From Glycocaulis albus (GTDB lineage: Bacteria; Pseudomonadota; Alphaproteobacteria; Caulobacterales; Maricaulaceae): a stretch of DNA of 64,000 bases. The stretch's first letter is position 1; every line of letters begins with the position of its first letter. The translations under genes and the position numbers were made by a program. The stretch is taken from assembly GCF_014639075.1 (NCBI RefSeq), contig NZ_BMFS01000002.1, positions 1-64,000 on the forward strand, in the 5' to 3' direction. The notes under the pieces are model-generated. The model was not told the DNA's origin. It saw only the letters and a program-made list of their open reading frames with translations, and ran no database searches. Below, piece after piece: positions 52,540 to 62,793 of the stretch.

Positions 52540-54689
52540 CTCCCGCCATCCTCCGCGTCGACATCCGGGACCGGTGCCATCCCCAGCTCCTCGCGCGCGG
52601 CGGCATCCGCCGCCTCGATCTCGGCGAGCTGTTCCTCGGAGAGGTGGGGAAGGATACGGCGCAAGCCCGCGCCCGCGCCGACCATGTCGCGTTCAATGGC
52701 CAGCGGCACAGCCGTGTGTCCGGCCCGGCGGGCGCGGTAAACCTGCAAATTCTCGATCACGCGCTGGACGTAGTTGCGCGTTTCGGCAAAGGGCAGGCTC
52801 TCCACCCAGTCAATCGGGTCGATCGCTCCGTAGCGCGGATCGCCATATTCCTGCACCCAGCGGGTTACGCGCCCCCCGCCCGCATTATACGCCGCCAGCG
52901 CCATCACCAGTGAGCCGTCATAATTCTCCACGACCTCCTGAAGGTGGGCCATGCCAAGGCGCATATTGTAATCGGGATCATCGGTCAGCCATTCGAACTC
53001 GTAGGGCAGGCCGAGCTGACGTGCGGTCTGGCGGGCGGTGGCTGGCATCATCTGCATCATGCCGCGCGCGCCGGCACCACTCACCGCGCGGGCGTCAAAC
53101 TCCGTCTCCTGGCGTATGACCGAGAGGGTCAGCGCCGGGTCAGCCATCACCGGCGCGTCGGTAGGCACCTCGATGACCGGGTAGGCGCGTTCGGCGAGGA
53201 TCATGCCCTGCATGCGGCCAGCCTTGGCAGCCCGTACCGATTCACGCAGCCGGAGGTAATCCAGCGCAATGTCGGCGAGCATGGCCTGTTCTGCTGGCGT
53301 CTCCATGCGCCCTTCCAGATGCGCCGCAAACGTGCGGAAGAGGAAAGTCTGGTTCAACTCACCCAGCATGCGCAGCGCGAGCACCTGGTCGCGGTTGTTG
53401 AAGCCGGCCCGGTCAGCTTCGGTGATGACCGGATCCGGCGGCAAGTCGAGTTCGGCCGCGTCGCCGCCCAGTGCCAGAATGGCCAGCTGGCCGTAATAGG
53501 TGGTGGCGTGCTGGGCAGCAGCCATGAAGCGGTCGCGCGCCAGGACGGCATTGCCAGCTGCCTCTGCCGCGCGTCCCTGCCAGTATTTTGCACGGCCAAG
53601 GGAAACCGGCGTGGTCACGCCTGCTTCCAGGCGGTTGAAATGGGCGAGGGCATCTTCGGGCTGGTTCAGATGTACCAGTGCCAGCCAGCCGGCCAGAAAC
53701 TCGGCATCGGCAAAGGCGACACCGGAACTCATGCCGTTCGATGCGGCCAGCCGGTAGGCGGTCTCATGGTCGTTTGAGCGCATCAGATCGAGAATGATCA
53801 GCTTGCGTTCACTCCACATCGATTCCAGCGCGGCGGTATTGGTATGCGCATCGGGCAATTCCAGTGCCAGCTGCAAGGCGCCATCGGCGTTGCCGGCGCG
53901 GCGGCGCCAGCGCGTACGCTCGAAGACGAGACCCGGATTGGTCTGAAGGGTGGAGGGAACGGCATCGACGGCCGCATCCACACCGGAACTGCGCGCCGCC
54001 AGCCGGATGCGCGCATCGGCAAGCCGCCGCTCACCGGCGCCAAGTTGTGGCAGCAATGCGCTCGCCAGGCTGCGCTGTCCCGCCCATAGCAGGAAATCCA
54101 CGCGCTCGGCATGGTCGGCGGCTGTCAGGAAATCACCGTGCTGACGCAAGACCTGACTCTGATAGGTCTGGCGCAGGGACTGGGTGCGCCAGGCCTCGCG
54201 GATCTGCTCGCGGCCCTCCTCAACGCGCCCCAGCGCAATCAGTGCCTCGCCCCAGGCAATGCGGCCCTCACCGGTCAGGGGTTCACGCTGCGCGAACCAG
54301 CTCGCCGTCAGGTCCGGGCCAAGGCCGGAATCGGCCAGTTTCCACTCCGCCTCGCGCTGGATGGCAGCCTCGCGCGGCCAGCCTTCGAGCCTTTCCAGCG
54401 CCATATGCAGTTCGGAAAAGATCGCCCTGGGGTCCGAAGAGGCAAGCCGCCACAGAAGCAGGTTCTGCGCAACCGGGTGGCTGATGTTGAAACGCGCCTC
54501 GCGCACGAAGGTCCAGTCGCCGGCATCGGCGGCCCGCAGCCCCCGGCGCAGAAGGTCGAAATCGGCGTCGTTGAGTATGGCGGAATGATTGGCCATGGGC
54601 GGCTTCAGCCGCGGCACCGGCACATCGCCAAGAGCGGGCGAGCTCAGCGCGGCTACTGACAGGGCGAGCAGGGCGGCACGCAACAGCAT
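52536..54689 (-). CDS. Soluble lytic murein transglycosylase (SLT70-like)
   Basis: A 717-aa periplasmic enzyme with a signal peptide (AALLALSVAALSSPALGD). A long alpha-helical superhelical region (about residues 30-490, TPR-like) is followed by the SLT domain: IRQETEFDARAVSGAGARG with catalytic E528, MMQMMPATA and ALAAYNAGGGRVTRW. It cleaves glycan strands to 1,6-anhydro products, which AnmK would recycle. A C-terminal tail of about 60 residues rich in Glu and Ala is unusual for E. coli Slt. Confidence 0.93.
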   Translation of the reverse strand: MLLRAALLALSVAALSSPALGDVPVPRLKPPMANHSAILNDADFDLLRRGLRAADAGDWTFVREARFNISHPVAQNLLLWRLASSDPRAIFSELHMALERLEGWPREAAIQREAEWKLADSGLGPDLTASWFAQREPLTGEGRIAWGEALIALGRVEEGREQIREAWRTQSLRQTYQSQVLRQHGDFLTAADHAERVDFLLWAGQRSLASALLPQLGAGERRLADARIRLAARSSGVDAAVDAVPSTLQTNPGLVFERTRWRRRAGNADGALQLALELPDAHTNTAALESMWSERKLIILDLMRSNDHETAYRLAASNGMSSGVAFADAEFLAGWLALVHLNQPEDALAHFNRLEAGVTTPVSLGRAKYWQGRAAEAAGNAVLARDRFMAAAQHATTYYGQLAILALGGDAAELDLPPDPVITEADRAGFNNRDQVLALRMLGELNQTFLFRTFAAHLEGRMETPAEQAMLADIALDYLRLRESVRAAKAGRMQGMILAERAYPVIEVPTDAPVMADPALTLSVIRQETEFDARAVSGAGARGMMQMMPATARQTARQLGLPYEFEWLTDDPDYNMRLGMAHLQEVVENYDGSLVMALAAYNAGGGRVTRWVQEYGDPRYGAIDPIDWVESLPFAETRNYVQRVIENLQVYRARRAGHTAVPLAIERDMVGAGAGLRRILPHLSEEQLAEIEAADAAAREELGMAPVPDVDAEDGGS

Positions 54690-54836
54690 GGTGGCAAAAC
54701 CTCTTGGCGGCAGGCAGGGCTACAGACTCGTCGAATGCGCGCGCACTGTCCACAGCGATTGCAGCGTCTTGGCGCGCGCTGTTGCAATCGATATGGTCCG
54801 CGCCCATTTGCGCAGGCGCGCTGATCTCACAAGGCT

Positions 54837-55718
54837 ATGCAAACCATGTTCCGCGGCTCATTTACGGCACTCATCACACCTTTCAGCAACGGCCGGGTCG
54901 ATACCGCCGCGCTGAAACGCGTGGTCGAGCACCAGATAAAGGCCGGAACCCACGGCCTGGTTCCTGTCGGCACGACCGGCGAATGTGTCACGCTGAGCCA
55001 TGACGAGCACCGCCATGTCGTCGAAACCGTACTTGAAACTGCGGCGGGCCGGGTGCCGGTAATCGCCGGGGCAGGCTCGAACAATACCGCGCATGCCATC
55101 GAGCTGGCCCGTTTTGCCAAGAGTGCGGGCGCTGACGCGGTGCTGGTCGCGGCCCCCTACTACAACAAGCCGTCGCAGGATGGGCTGACGGCCCACTATC
55201 TGGCGATTGCCGATGCGGTCGAGGTGCCGGTCTTCGTCTACAATGTGCCTGGCCGGTCAATCGTGGATATCTCGGTTGAGACCATGGCCCGTGTCGCGAA
55301 GCACCCGAACATTGTAGGCGTCAAGGACGCGACGGGCGATATTGCCCGCGTGACCCAGCACCGCCGGGCTATAGGCGATGATTTCATTCAGCTTTCCGGA
55401 GAGGATGCCAGCGCGCTGGGCTATAACGCACATGGCGGTGTGGGCGTGATCTCGGTATCGTCCAACGTCGCCCCGGCACTGTGCGCCACGTTCCAGAACG
55501 CGACGCTGGACGGGCGCTGGGACGAGGCACGGGAGCTGAATGACCGTCTGCAGCCGCTCCATGAAGTGATGTTCGCCTATTCCAGCCCGTCGCCGGCCAA
55601 ATACGCCGCCAGTCTGCTGGGGCTTTGCTCCGCCGAAGTACGCCTGCCGCTGGTGGAATGCCCTGAGACGGTGAAAGAGCGGATCGCACAGGTGCTCAAA
55701 GAGTTGTCGCTGTTATGA
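54837..55718 (+). CDS. dapA: 4-hydroxy-tetrahydrodipicolinate synthase
   Basis: Condenses pyruvate with aspartate semialdehyde in lysine and diaminopimelate synthesis. The 293-aa TIM barrel has the Schiff-base lysine K163 in GVKDATGD, Y135 in VYNVPGRS, and [19 protein letters not shown] precedes the ATG at 54837; a second ATG three codons later is possible. The last bases form an ATGA overlap with smpB. Confidence 0.96.
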   Translation: MQTMFRGSFTALITPFSNGRVDTAALKRVVEHQIKAGTHGLVPVGTTGECVTLSHDEHRHVVETVLETAAGRVPVIAGAGSNNTAHAIELARFAKSAGADAVLVAAPYYNKPSQDGLTAHYLAIADAVEVPVFVYNVPGRSIVDISVETMARVAKHPNIVGVKDATGDIARVTQHRRAIGDDFIQLSGEDASALGYNAHGGVGVISVSSNVAPALCATFQNATLDGRWDEARELNDRLQPLHEVMFAYSSPSPAKYAASLLGLCSAEVRLPLVECPETVKERIAQVLKELSLL

Positions 55719-56185
55719 GCAAGGGCGACGATAAGGGTGTGATCGCCGTAAACCGGCGCGCACGCTTCGATTACGAGATCGAGGATACGCTCGAGGCGGG
55801 CCTGCAACTGGTTGGCACCGAGGTGAAGTCCCTGCGCCAGGGCCGGGCCAATATCGCCGAGGCCTATGTCAGCGTGGAGCGCGATGGTGCGCTCTATCTG
55901 ATCAATGCCGATTTCCCGCCCTATGAGGGCGGGAACCGCTTCAATCACGAGCCGCGCCGGCACCGTAAGCTGCTCCTGCACAGAAAGCAGATGGCCCAGC
56001 TGGCAGGCGCCGTGCAGCGCGAGGGGCGCACGATCATTCCCCTGCGCCTCTATTTCAATGACCGGGGCCTTGCCAAGCTCCTGATCGGGCTCGCCAAGGG
56101 CAAGAAGACAATCGACAAGCGCGAGACCATCAAGGAGCGCGAGTGGAACCGCTCCAAGGCCCGCCTGATGAAGGATTTCGGGTAG
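55715..56185 (+). CDS. smpB: SsrA-binding protein
   Basis: The 156-aa partner of tmRNA in rescuing stalled ribosomes. It has the N-terminal [33 protein letters not shown] and the basic C-terminal tail [13 protein letters not shown]. Coupled to dapA by ATGA, an arrangement common in alphaproteobacteria. It ends in TAG at 56183, after which the same frame stays open for 69 codons (see the next entry). Confidence 0.97.
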   Translation: MSKGDDKGVIAVNRRARFDYEIEDTLEAGLQLVGTEVKSLRQGRANIAEAYVSVERDGALYLINADFPPYEGGNRFNHEPRRHRKLLLHRKQMAQLAGAVQREGRTIIPLRLYFNDRGLAKLLIGLAKGKKTIDKRETIKEREWNRSKARLMKDFG

Positions 56186-56395
56186 GGCGTCCCGGCGCTG
56201 GAGGACTTCGATGCGGCGGGCAGGCTGGCAGAAAAACTGACCCCGGACGCACGGCGGGACACCTATGCTCCCTATCTTGCCGCGCGATCTCGCGGGCTGA
56301 AGCGCATGCGCGCGGGGAACACGGCGATTGCGGGTCGAATACCTACGCGTTCAGGAAATAAGCCTGCAGCGGTCATCTGCCTTTCTCAAGTTTAA
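56186..56395 (+). pseudogene. Startless coding-like frame directly after smpB (possible gene remnant)
   Basis: In the smpB frame, immediately after its TAG, 69 sense codons run to TAA at 56393. The first 45 or so show G/C-ending codons like the neighbouring genes and a protein-like sequence (LEDFDAAGRLAEKLTPDARR, then DTYAPYLAARSRGLKRM). There is no ATG, GTG or TTG near the beginning. It could be the 3' end of a gene that lost its start, or a chance open frame. I do not recognise a family. Confidence 0.3.
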
Positions 56396-56454
56396 TGCTG
56401 CGCTTCACCATGAACTGATAGTTTTGCGCCAAACTCGAGGGCAGGGAGACGGCG

Positions 56455-57690
56455 GTGGCAGGCACACAAATCTGGAGGGCTTCGCGGGTTGCCCTGGCGG
56501 GGCTTGTGTTAGCGAGTTCTGCTGCTTCCGCGCAGGATATGCGCTCTGTGATCGAGAACGCGCAGACGCGGGCTGTCCATGCCGGTACCGTCACATCAAT
56601 CCCGATGGATGTCCGCATGGGAAAGCTGTTCGTGCGGGCCACCGCCAACGGGGTCGAGCGCGAGTTCATCTTCGACACCGGTTCGCCGTCCATAATTTCG
56701 GAGGAACTCGCCGCCGAGCTTGGCCTTGAAATCGTGGCGAGCAATACCGGGCGCGATGCCAATGACGACCCGGTGACCATGGGTATTGCTGTTCTGGACA
56801 CGCTGGACATTGGCACGGCGCGGTTTGAACAGATTCCGGTGATGGTGTTCGACTTTTCAAGCCTTCCAACCGGACGGTGTGTGGTGGATGGCGGGGTTAT
56901 CGGCTCGGAACTGCTGCCGCATGGCGTGTGGCGGCTGGACACCGAGCGGGGCGAAATGACCATCGCCCCGGAGATCGGCGCGCTGACGCCTTCGGCCGGC
57001 GCGCTGGATCTGGAATTGATGCAGGCAGGCTATCCCTTCCCGCCTGTGATCTCCTACCGCCTCGGCGACGTGGAGGACCGCGCGCTTTTCGACACCGGAA
57101 GTGCCGGTTTTGCAAGCGTGTTCGAAAGCGTCATGAATAGCCGCCAGGCCCGCAGTGCCATCGTGCCCGGCTCCTTGCGTGAAGGCGAGGGGTCGGAAGG
57201 CGAGTCCGCGGGCGGGCGCGGCCCTGTCCGGTCTATCGCCCACTATGAACTGAGCCGGCTGGAACTGGGTGGCCATACGCTTGAGGCCGTTCCTGCGCTT
57301 TCGCGATCCAATCCCCCAACCCTTGTCGGCGCAGGCCTGCTGGACCGCTACGCCGTGACCATCGACTTTGCCCGCCACAACCTTGTTCTGGAGCCGCGCG
57401 CTGAGCTGGCTACGCCTGATCGTCCGACCGGCTTCGCGCTGGCCTATACGGGCCGGTCTGTCGAGGTGGTTCAGCTGTTTGCCGGCACCGCCGCGGCGCA
57501 GGCAGGCCTGATGCTGGGTGATGAGGTAGTCTCGGTCGACGGCCAGGCGCTCGATACCACCGAAAGCGGTGTTTGCAACACGGTGCGCTGGCTTGCCGGA
57601 ACGTTCGACGCCGCGAGCGTATCGGAGATTGTCGTGATGCGTGACGCTGAACAGATTGCCCTGACGATCCGGGCAGAGGGCGGGCGCTAG
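56455..57690 (+). CDS. Exported aspartic protease-like protein with PDZ domain
   Basis: A 411-aa protein with a signal peptide (ALAGLVLASSAASAQD). Two retropepsin-like halves each carry a DTG catalytic motif (D74 in FIFDTGSPS, D213 in LFDTGSAGF), so one chain could form a complete active site. A C-terminal PDZ domain (about 320-405; TAAAQAGLMLGDEVVSVDG) probably binds peptides. It would act in the periplasm. GTG start at 56455 with AGGGAG 5-6 nt upstream. Converges on the udgB gene with overlapping stops. Confidence 0.85.
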   Translation: MAGTQIWRASRVALAGLVLASSAASAQDMRSVIENAQTRAVHAGTVTSIPMDVRMGKLFVRATANGVEREFIFDTGSPSIISEELAAELGLEIVASNTGRDANDDPVTMGIAVLDTLDIGTARFEQIPVMVFDFSSLPTGRCVVDGGVIGSELLPHGVWRLDTERGEMTIAPEIGALTPSAGALDLELMQAGYPFPPVISYRLGDVEDRALFDTGSAGFASVFESVMNSRQARSAIVPGSLREGEGSEGESAGGRGPVRSIAHYELSRLELGGHTLEAVPALSRSNPPTLVGAGLLDRYAVTIDFARHNLVLEPRAELATPDRPTGFALAYTGRSVEVVQLFAGTAAAQAGLMLGDEVVSVDGQALDTTESGVCNTVRWLAGTFDAASVSEIVVMRDAEQIALTIRAEGGR

Positions 57691-58337
57691 AGTCGCGCCT
57701 TCGCTTTCTCGAACACATCATGGAACATCGGTTCGGTAAGCCGGCCCGTATTCGTGTTGTAGCGGGAGCAGTGATAGCTATCGATCAGGGTGAGGGGGCC
57801 TTGCGGGCCCTCAACCAAGTGCTCAGCGCTGTGGGCGAACTTGAATGCCGCAGGACGCAGTCCCAGAGCGCGCAGCGTGTTCTCATGCGCGATGCGCCCC
57901 AGCGCGATCATCACTTTCAGCTTGGGCAGCGCCGCGATACGCGCGGCCAGGAAGGGGCGGCAATTGGCCATCTCGGCGCCGATGGGTTTGTTCTGTGGCG
58001 GCGCGCAGCGCACGGCATTGGTGATCATCGCATCATGCAGCGTCAGCCCATCGCCCGGATCGGCCCGGTAGGTGCCTTCGGAAAATCCGTACCGCTCCAG
58101 CGTCGCGTAGAGCAGATCACCGGCCCAGTCGCCGGTGAAGGGCCGTGCAGTCCGGTTGGCCCCGGTGCGCCCCGGCGCCAGCCCAACGATCAGCAGGCGG
58201 GCATTATCATCCCCGAACGAGGGCACGGCGCCATTGAACCAGCCCGGTTCCTGACGCGCATTTTCCTCTCGATAGGCGACAAGCCGCGGGCAGAGCGGGC
58301 AGTCGGGCCGGGGCTCTGCCGGGACCTCAAGCGTCAT
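57687..58337 (-). CDS. Uracil-DNA glycosylase, family 5 (UdgB-like)
   Basis: A 216-aa Fe-S DNA repair enzyme. Cysteines C13, C16, C111 and C126 are spaced like the 4Fe-4S ligands of family 4/5 UDGs. Motif A is GLAPGRTGANRTARPFTGD, where family 5 lacks the catalytic Asp/Asn of other families, and the second motif is HCSRYNTNTGRL. It removes uracil and deaminated purines from DNA. The ATG at 58337 overlaps the end of the NYN gene by 11 bp; the longer frame to 58406 is rejected. Confidence 0.9.
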   Translation of the reverse strand: MTLEVPAEPRPDCPLCPRLVAYREENARQEPGWFNGAVPSFGDDNARLLIVGLAPGRTGANRTARPFTGDWAGDLLYATLERYGFSEGTYRADPGDGLTLHDAMITNAVRCAPPQNKPIGAEMANCRPFLAARIAALPKLKVMIALGRIAHENTLRALGLRPAAFKFAHSAEHLVEGPQGPLTLIDSYHCSRYNTNTGRLTEPMFHDVFEKAKARL

Positions 58338-58908
58338 CGTCTTCGGCAGCGGCAGCGGGCGTAAAGTCTTCCCGGGCGCGCCGCTCGCGGCCAACCAGCC
58401 GGCCAAGCTCTGCCAGTTCTATGAAATTGTCGGCCTGACGGCGCAGATCATCAGCGATCATGGGCGGCTGCGATTTCAGCGTGGACACGACCGAAACCCG
58501 TACGCCGCGGCGCTGCACAGCCTCGACGACCTTGCGGAAATCACCATCACCGGAGAACAGGATGATATGGTCGAGATAGCCAGCAGCTTCCATGACATCC
58601 ACCGCGATCTCGACATCCATATCGCCCTTGATGCGGCGGCGACCGTTTTCATCGGTATATTCGCGTGCTGCCTTTGTGACGATGGAAAACCCGTTATAGT
58701 CCAGCCAGTCGACGAGCGGCCGAATGGGTGTGTAATCGTCATTTTCCAGAAGGGCGGTGTAATAGTTTGCGCGCACGAGCCGGCCGCGTTTCTTGAACTC
58801 TTCCAGAAGCTTGCGGTAGTCGATGTCAAAATCGAGGGCGCGGGCGGCGGAATACAGATTGGCACCGTCGATAAAAAGGCCGATGCGCTCATTGGGATAA
58901 AAAGTCAT
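58327..58908 (-). CDS. NYN-domain protein (LabA/DUF88 family)
   Basis: A 193-aa protein with a PIN-like NYN nuclease fold. Conserved acidic residues are D14 (LFIDGANLY), D96 and D98 (KGDMDVEIAVD), D121 and D123 (FSGDGDFRKVV), matching the metal site of NYN RNases. RNA cleavage is expected but the target is unknown. The tail is acidic (AAAAEDDDA). AAGGAG lies 5 nt upstream of the ATG. Overlaps and is co-transcribed with the udgB-like gene. Confidence 0.92.
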   Translation of the reverse strand: MTFYPNERIGLFIDGANLYSAARALDFDIDYRKLLEEFKKRGRLVRANYYTALLENDDYTPIRPLVDWLDYNGFSIVTKAAREYTDENGRRRIKGDMDVEIAVDVMEAAGYLDHIILFSGDGDFRKVVEAVQRRGVRVSVVSTLKSQPPMIADDLRRQADNFIELAELGRLVGRERRAREDFTPAAAAEDDDA

Positions 58909-58952
58909 GGGGCTCCTTATGGGGCTTATGGCTGGCTAAAATAGGCACTGCG

Positions 58953-59471
58953 TTGAATATCTACATCGCTTTTGGTTCAAACCAAGCCCTTGGACGCATA
59001 ACGCCCCGGGAGCTGATCGGGCAGGCTGCTGACGCCCTGGAGGAGGCGGGTGTCCGGCTTGTGGCCCGGTCCTCCTTGTGGCGTTCACCTGCCTGGCCCG
59101 ATCCGGCAGATCCCCCCTATATCAACGCCGTGGCGGCAGTGGAGACAAGCCAGTCTCCCGAACAGCTGCTGCAATGCCTGCATGCCGTGGAGGCCCGGTT
59201 CGGCCGTGCGCGCGGGCAGCGCAATGCGCCCCGTACGCTGGATCTCGACCTGATCGATTTCAATGGGTTAGTGTTAAATGATGGTGATGGCCTGATCCTT
59301 CCCCATCCGCGAGCCCATCAACGCGCCTTTGTACTGGCGCCGTTGCAGGAGATCGCGCCCGGCTGGACTCATCCGTTAACCGGAGAGGGGGTGGCAGCGC
59401 TGATAGACGCGCTGGCAGGCGATGACATTGCGGCGACAAGGACGGTTGCGGCGTTTACCGCGGCAGGCTGA
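58953..59471 (+). CDS. folK: 2-amino-4-hydroxy-6-hydroxymethyldihydropteridine pyrophosphokinase
   Basis: Transfers pyrophosphate from ATP to the pterin precursor in folate synthesis. The 172-aa chain has the N-terminal NIYIAFGSNQ, ARFGRARGQRNAPRTLDLDL (the HPPK signature) and LPHPRAHQRAFVLAPL. It starts with TTG at 58953, with AGGCA upstream; no ATG or GTG fits the conserved N-terminus. Divergent from the NYN gene. Confidence 0.92.
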   Translation: MNIYIAFGSNQALGRITPRELIGQAADALEEAGVRLVARSSLWRSPAWPDPADPPYINAVAAVETSQSPEQLLQCLHAVEARFGRARGQRNAPRTLDLDLIDFNGLVLNDGDGLILPHPRAHQRAFVLAPLQEIAPGWTHPLTGEGVAALIDALAGDDIAATRTVAAFTAAG

Positions 59472-59579
59472 TGCTTTGTGCAGCGCAGCGCCGTGCTTGA
59501 AGCCGGGGCCGCACTAAGGTATCAGGAAGGTTCGCTATTACCCCCGACCCCCTGTTTGCATTTGGGAGCGTCCACGCTC

Positions 59580-59945
59580 ATGGCTCGCGTTACTGTCGAA
59601 GATTGCATCGAAAAAATCCCCAACCGTTTCCGGCTGGTCCTCCTGTCTGCGCATCGCGCCCGCAATATCGCGGCCGGTTCGCAGCTTCAGATTGACCGGG
59701 ATAACGACAAGAATCCGGTCGTGGCGCTGCGCGAAGTGGCAGACGAAAAGCTCGATCTTGATGCATTGGCGGAAAGCCTTGTCGCCGGGCTGGAGCGTGT
59801 CATCCCTGCGGATGACGATGAAGAAGACGCGCGCCATGAAACGGCGGACGCTCCGCGCGCCCTGCCTGCTCCGGAGATGGATGAAGCAGCCATGCTTCGC
59901 GCCCTTCAGAGCGATCGGGACGGGCCGGCAGACGGCCGTCTGTAA
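59580..59945 (+). CDS. rpoZ: RNA polymerase omega subunit
   Basis: A 121-aa subunit that binds the beta-prime chain and assists assembly and ppGpp response. [20 protein letters not shown] and [12 protein letters not shown] are the family signatures; the acidic C-terminal half is variable. The ATG at 59580 has GGGAG about 12 nt upstream. The rsh gene begins 3 bp after its stop, the classic rpoZ-spoT order. Confidence 0.95.
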   Translation: MARVTVEDCIEKIPNRFRLVLLSAHRARNIAAGSQLQIDRDNDKNPVVALREVADEKLDLDALAESLVAGLERVIPADDDEEDARHETADAPRALPAPEMDEAAMLRALQSDRDGPADGRL

Positions 59946-59948
59946 GCG

Positions 59949-62168
59949 TTGGGCGGGGTAGCGCTCAGCGCGTCCGCCGATGCGCCGGGAACGATCCCAA
60001 GCGCCGACGACCTCATTTCGCGTGTAAAGGCCTATCATCCCAATGCGGATGAGGGGCTTTTACGGCGCGCCTATGACTATTCACGCGACAAGCACGCTCA
60101 CCAGAAGCGTCATTCCGGCGAGCCCTATTACGGGCATACGGTCGCCGTGGCGATGCTGCTGGCCGATCTTCATCTCGATGTGGCGACAGTCTGCACCGGG
60201 CTTCTTCATGATACAGTTGAAGATACAGACGCAACGCTTGAAGAAATAACGGAACTTTTTGGCGAAGATGTTGCCCGGCTCGTTGATGGCGAGACCAAGC
60301 TCAGCCAGATGGAGCTCATCAACAAGCGTACGCGGCAGGCGGAAAACTTCCAGAAACTCGTCCTGGCCATCACCGATGATGTCCGCGTGCTGCTGGTGAA
60401 GCTGTGCGACCGGCTGCACAATATGCGCACGCTGCATTTCATGCCGAAGCCGGAAAAGCGTGAGCGGATTGCCCGCGAGACGCTGGAGATTTACGCACCG
60501 CTGGCGCGGCGTATCGGCGTGAACAGGATTTGCGTCGAGCTGGAAGACCTCGCCTTCCGCAATATCAATCCGGATGCGTATGAATCCATCACCCGCCGGC
60601 TGGCCGCGCTGCGTGCCACACGGGCCTCGGCCATTGCCGCCATGTCCTCGCTGCTATCCCAGCGCCTGGAAGAGGCGGGCATCGAGTGCCGCGTGTTCGG
60701 GCGCGAGAAGCGGCCCTATTCGATCTGGCGCAAGCTGGAGCGCAAGGGCACGTCATTTGACGATATCGCCGATATTTACGCCTTTCGCGTGATCGTGAGC
60801 ACGCCGGATGAATGTTACCGCACCCTCGGCGTGATCCACCAGAACTGGCGGTCGGTGCCTGAGCGTTTCCACGATTACATTTCCACGCCCAAGCCCAATA
60901 ATTACCGCTCCTTGCACACCACCATTGTCGGTCCGCACAATGTACGCATGGAGCTGCAGATCCGCACCGAGGCGATGGAGGCCGTGGCCGAGACGGGGGT
61001 TGCCGCGCACTGGCGCTACAAGGCGGGCCGGTATGGCTACGATGCCAAGTCAGCCCGGGAGGCTGGCGGCGATCCGCTCAGCCGGTTGCGGGCGTTCGTT
61101 GAGATTCTCGAACAGGGCGGCGACCCGGACGAGTTTCTCGAACATGCCAAGCTGGAGATGCTGACCGACCAGGTTTACGCCTTCACACCCAAGGGCGAGC
61201 TTATAGCCCTGCCGCAAGGCGCAACGCCGCTGGATTTTGCCTTCGCCGTCCACACCGAGCTCGGCGCGGGGGCGGTCGGCGTGCGCATCAATGGCCGCGA
61301 ACGTCCCTTGCGTACCCGCCTGCGCAATGGTGACACGGTGGAGATCATCAAGGGCGGGGTGCGTCAACCGCCTGCCGGCTGGGAAGACCTTGTTGTCACC
61401 GGCCGTGCCAAGGCTGCGATCCGCAAGCTGATCCGGGAAACCCAGCTGCAGGAGTTTGAGCGCCTGGGAAAGGTGATCGCCGAGCACGCCTTCCAGCGCG
61501 AGGGGAAGGCTTTCAAGGAAAACATGCTGAGCGAGGCGCTGGCGCGCCTGGATCTCAAATCGGCACAGGAGCTGTATCAGTCACTGGGCCGGGGGCAGGT
61601 CACCTCGACGCAGCTATTTGACGCCGTCTTTCCCGGCCAGAGGGAAAAGAATACCAATGATCCCAGCCAGCGTGAGCTGATTGATGATGAAAAGGGCGCT
61701 CTCTACGTGCACGGCAGCGGGCTGACACCGGGCGTGTCCCTGCACTTTGCAGCATGCTGCTCACCGCTGCCCGGAGACCGGATTGTGGGGATACTCCGCG
61801 AGGGTTCAGGCGTTGAAGTCCACACGATCGACTGCGAACGGCTGGCCGCCCTGGAAGAGGACGATCCGTCCTCGGGCGAGAACTGGATTGATCTCAAATG
61901 GACGCCCGAAGCGCGGTCGAATGCCGTTTCGGTGGGACGCGTGCTCGCCACAGTGCGTAATGAGCCCGGCGTGCTGGCCGAAATAGCCGGCGCGGTCGGA
62001 GAGGCACGCGGAAACATTACGAATATCAAGACGCTGTCACGCTCACGCGACTTCTTCGACATGGCCTTCGATATCGAGGTGGTGGACGTGCGCCACTTGT
62101 CCAATATCGTGGCTGCGCTGAAGACGTGTGACCGGGTAGTCAGTGCCGAGCGCGCCCGCTACGAGTAG
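59949..62168 (+). CDS. rsh: Bifunctional (p)ppGpp synthetase/hydrolase
   Basis: A 739-aa RelA/SpoT homologue. The HD hydrolase domain has H63, H87-D88 (GLLHDTVED) and E91-D92. The synthetase domain has [17 protein letters not shown] and [17 protein letters not shown] (about 400-460) and C-terminal ACT domains follow. An intact HD site supports a bifunctional enzyme. No ATG or GTG is available before the conserved region, so a TTG at 59949, 3 bp after rpoZ, is the only standard start. Confidence 0.95.
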   Translation: MGGVALSASADAPGTIPSADDLISRVKAYHPNADEGLLRRAYDYSRDKHAHQKRHSGEPYYGHTVAVAMLLADLHLDVATVCTGLLHDTVEDTDATLEEITELFGEDVARLVDGETKLSQMELINKRTRQAENFQKLVLAITDDVRVLLVKLCDRLHNMRTLHFMPKPEKRERIARETLEIYAPLARRIGVNRICVELEDLAFRNINPDAYESITRRLAALRATRASAIAAMSSLLSQRLEEAGIECRVFGREKRPYSIWRKLERKGTSFDDIADIYAFRVIVSTPDECYRTLGVIHQNWRSVPERFHDYISTPKPNNYRSLHTTIVGPHNVRMELQIRTEAMEAVAETGVAAHWRYKAGRYGYDAKSAREAGGDPLSRLRAFVEILEQGGDPDEFLEHAKLEMLTDQVYAFTPKGELIALPQGATPLDFAFAVHTELGAGAVGVRINGRERPLRTRLRNGDTVEIIKGGVRQPPAGWEDLVVTGRAKAAIRKLIRETQLQEFERLGKVIAEHAFQREGKAFKENMLSEALARLDLKSAQELYQSLGRGQVTSTQLFDAVFPGQREKNTNDPSQRELIDDEKGALYVHGSGLTPGVSLHFAACCSPLPGDRIVGILREGSGVEVHTIDCERLAALEEDDPSSGENWIDLKWTPEARSNAVSVGRVLATVRNEPGVLAEIAGAVGEARGNITNIKTLSRSRDFFDMAFDIEVVDVRHLSNIVAALKTCDRVVSAERARYE

Positions 62169-62194
62169 CGCCGCGTTTTATCGGGAGGCCGGAC

Positions 62195-62785
62195 ATGATG
62201 ACCGCAGATGACGTGCTGGACGAGTTTCGCGAGGCGGGCGCCTTGCTGGAGGGGCATTTCATCCTGTCCTCCGGGCTGCGCAGCCCGGTCTTTCTTCAAA
62301 AGGCGCTGGTCTTCCGGGAGCCGGCCCGCACCGAAAAACTGTGCAAGGCCATGGCCGAAGCGGTACGCGCGCAGGTGAAGGAGCCGATCACGGCCATCGT
62401 CTCACCTGCGCTCGGCGGGATTATCCCGGGCTATGAAACGGCCCGCCAACTAGGCCTGCCATTCGTGTTCGTCGAACGCGAGGAGGGTGAGTTTCGTCTC
62501 CGGCGCGGCTTCCAGCTGACCGCCGCTGACCGTGTGCTGGTGGTGGAAGACATCGTCACAACCGGCCTGTCATCACGTGAATGCATTGCCGCAATCAGCA
62601 AGACAGGCGCGAAAGTGGTGGCCGAGTGCTGCCTGGTGGATCGTTCCGGCGGGCGCGCGGACGTGGGTGTGCCGCTGATCGCGCTCGCGACAGTGGCCTT
62701 CCCGGCCTATGCCGAAGACGATCTGCCGCCGGAGCTGGAGCGCATTCCGGCCATCAAGCCCGGAAGCCGGGGGCTGGAGGCTTAG
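62195..62785 (+). CDS. pyrE: Orotate phosphoribosyltransferase
   Basis: Makes OMP from orotate and PRPP in pyrimidine synthesis. The 196-aa chain has the PRPP loop [14 protein letters not shown] (residues 114-127), [15 protein letters not shown] and the hood/flexible loop [21 protein letters not shown] precedes two adjacent ATGs (62195 and 62198); the first is used. Confidence 0.95.
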   Translation: MMTADDVLDEFREAGALLEGHFILSSGLRSPVFLQKALVFREPARTEKLCKAMAEAVRAQVKEPITAIVSPALGGIIPGYETARQLGLPFVFVEREEGEFRLRRGFQLTAADRVLVVEDIVTTGLSSRECIAAISKTGAKVVAECCLVDRSGGRADVGVPLIALATVAFPAYAEDDLPPELERIPAIKPGSRGLEA

Positions 62786-62793
62786 GGCACGAA

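Noticed and set aside
56186-56454. tmRNA (ssrA) gene next to smpB
   Set aside because: I looked for a tRNA-like acceptor end, T-loop and a tag-coding stretch. GGGTCGAATAC at about 56332 is only loosely T-loop-like, and no tag or acceptor stem could be paired.
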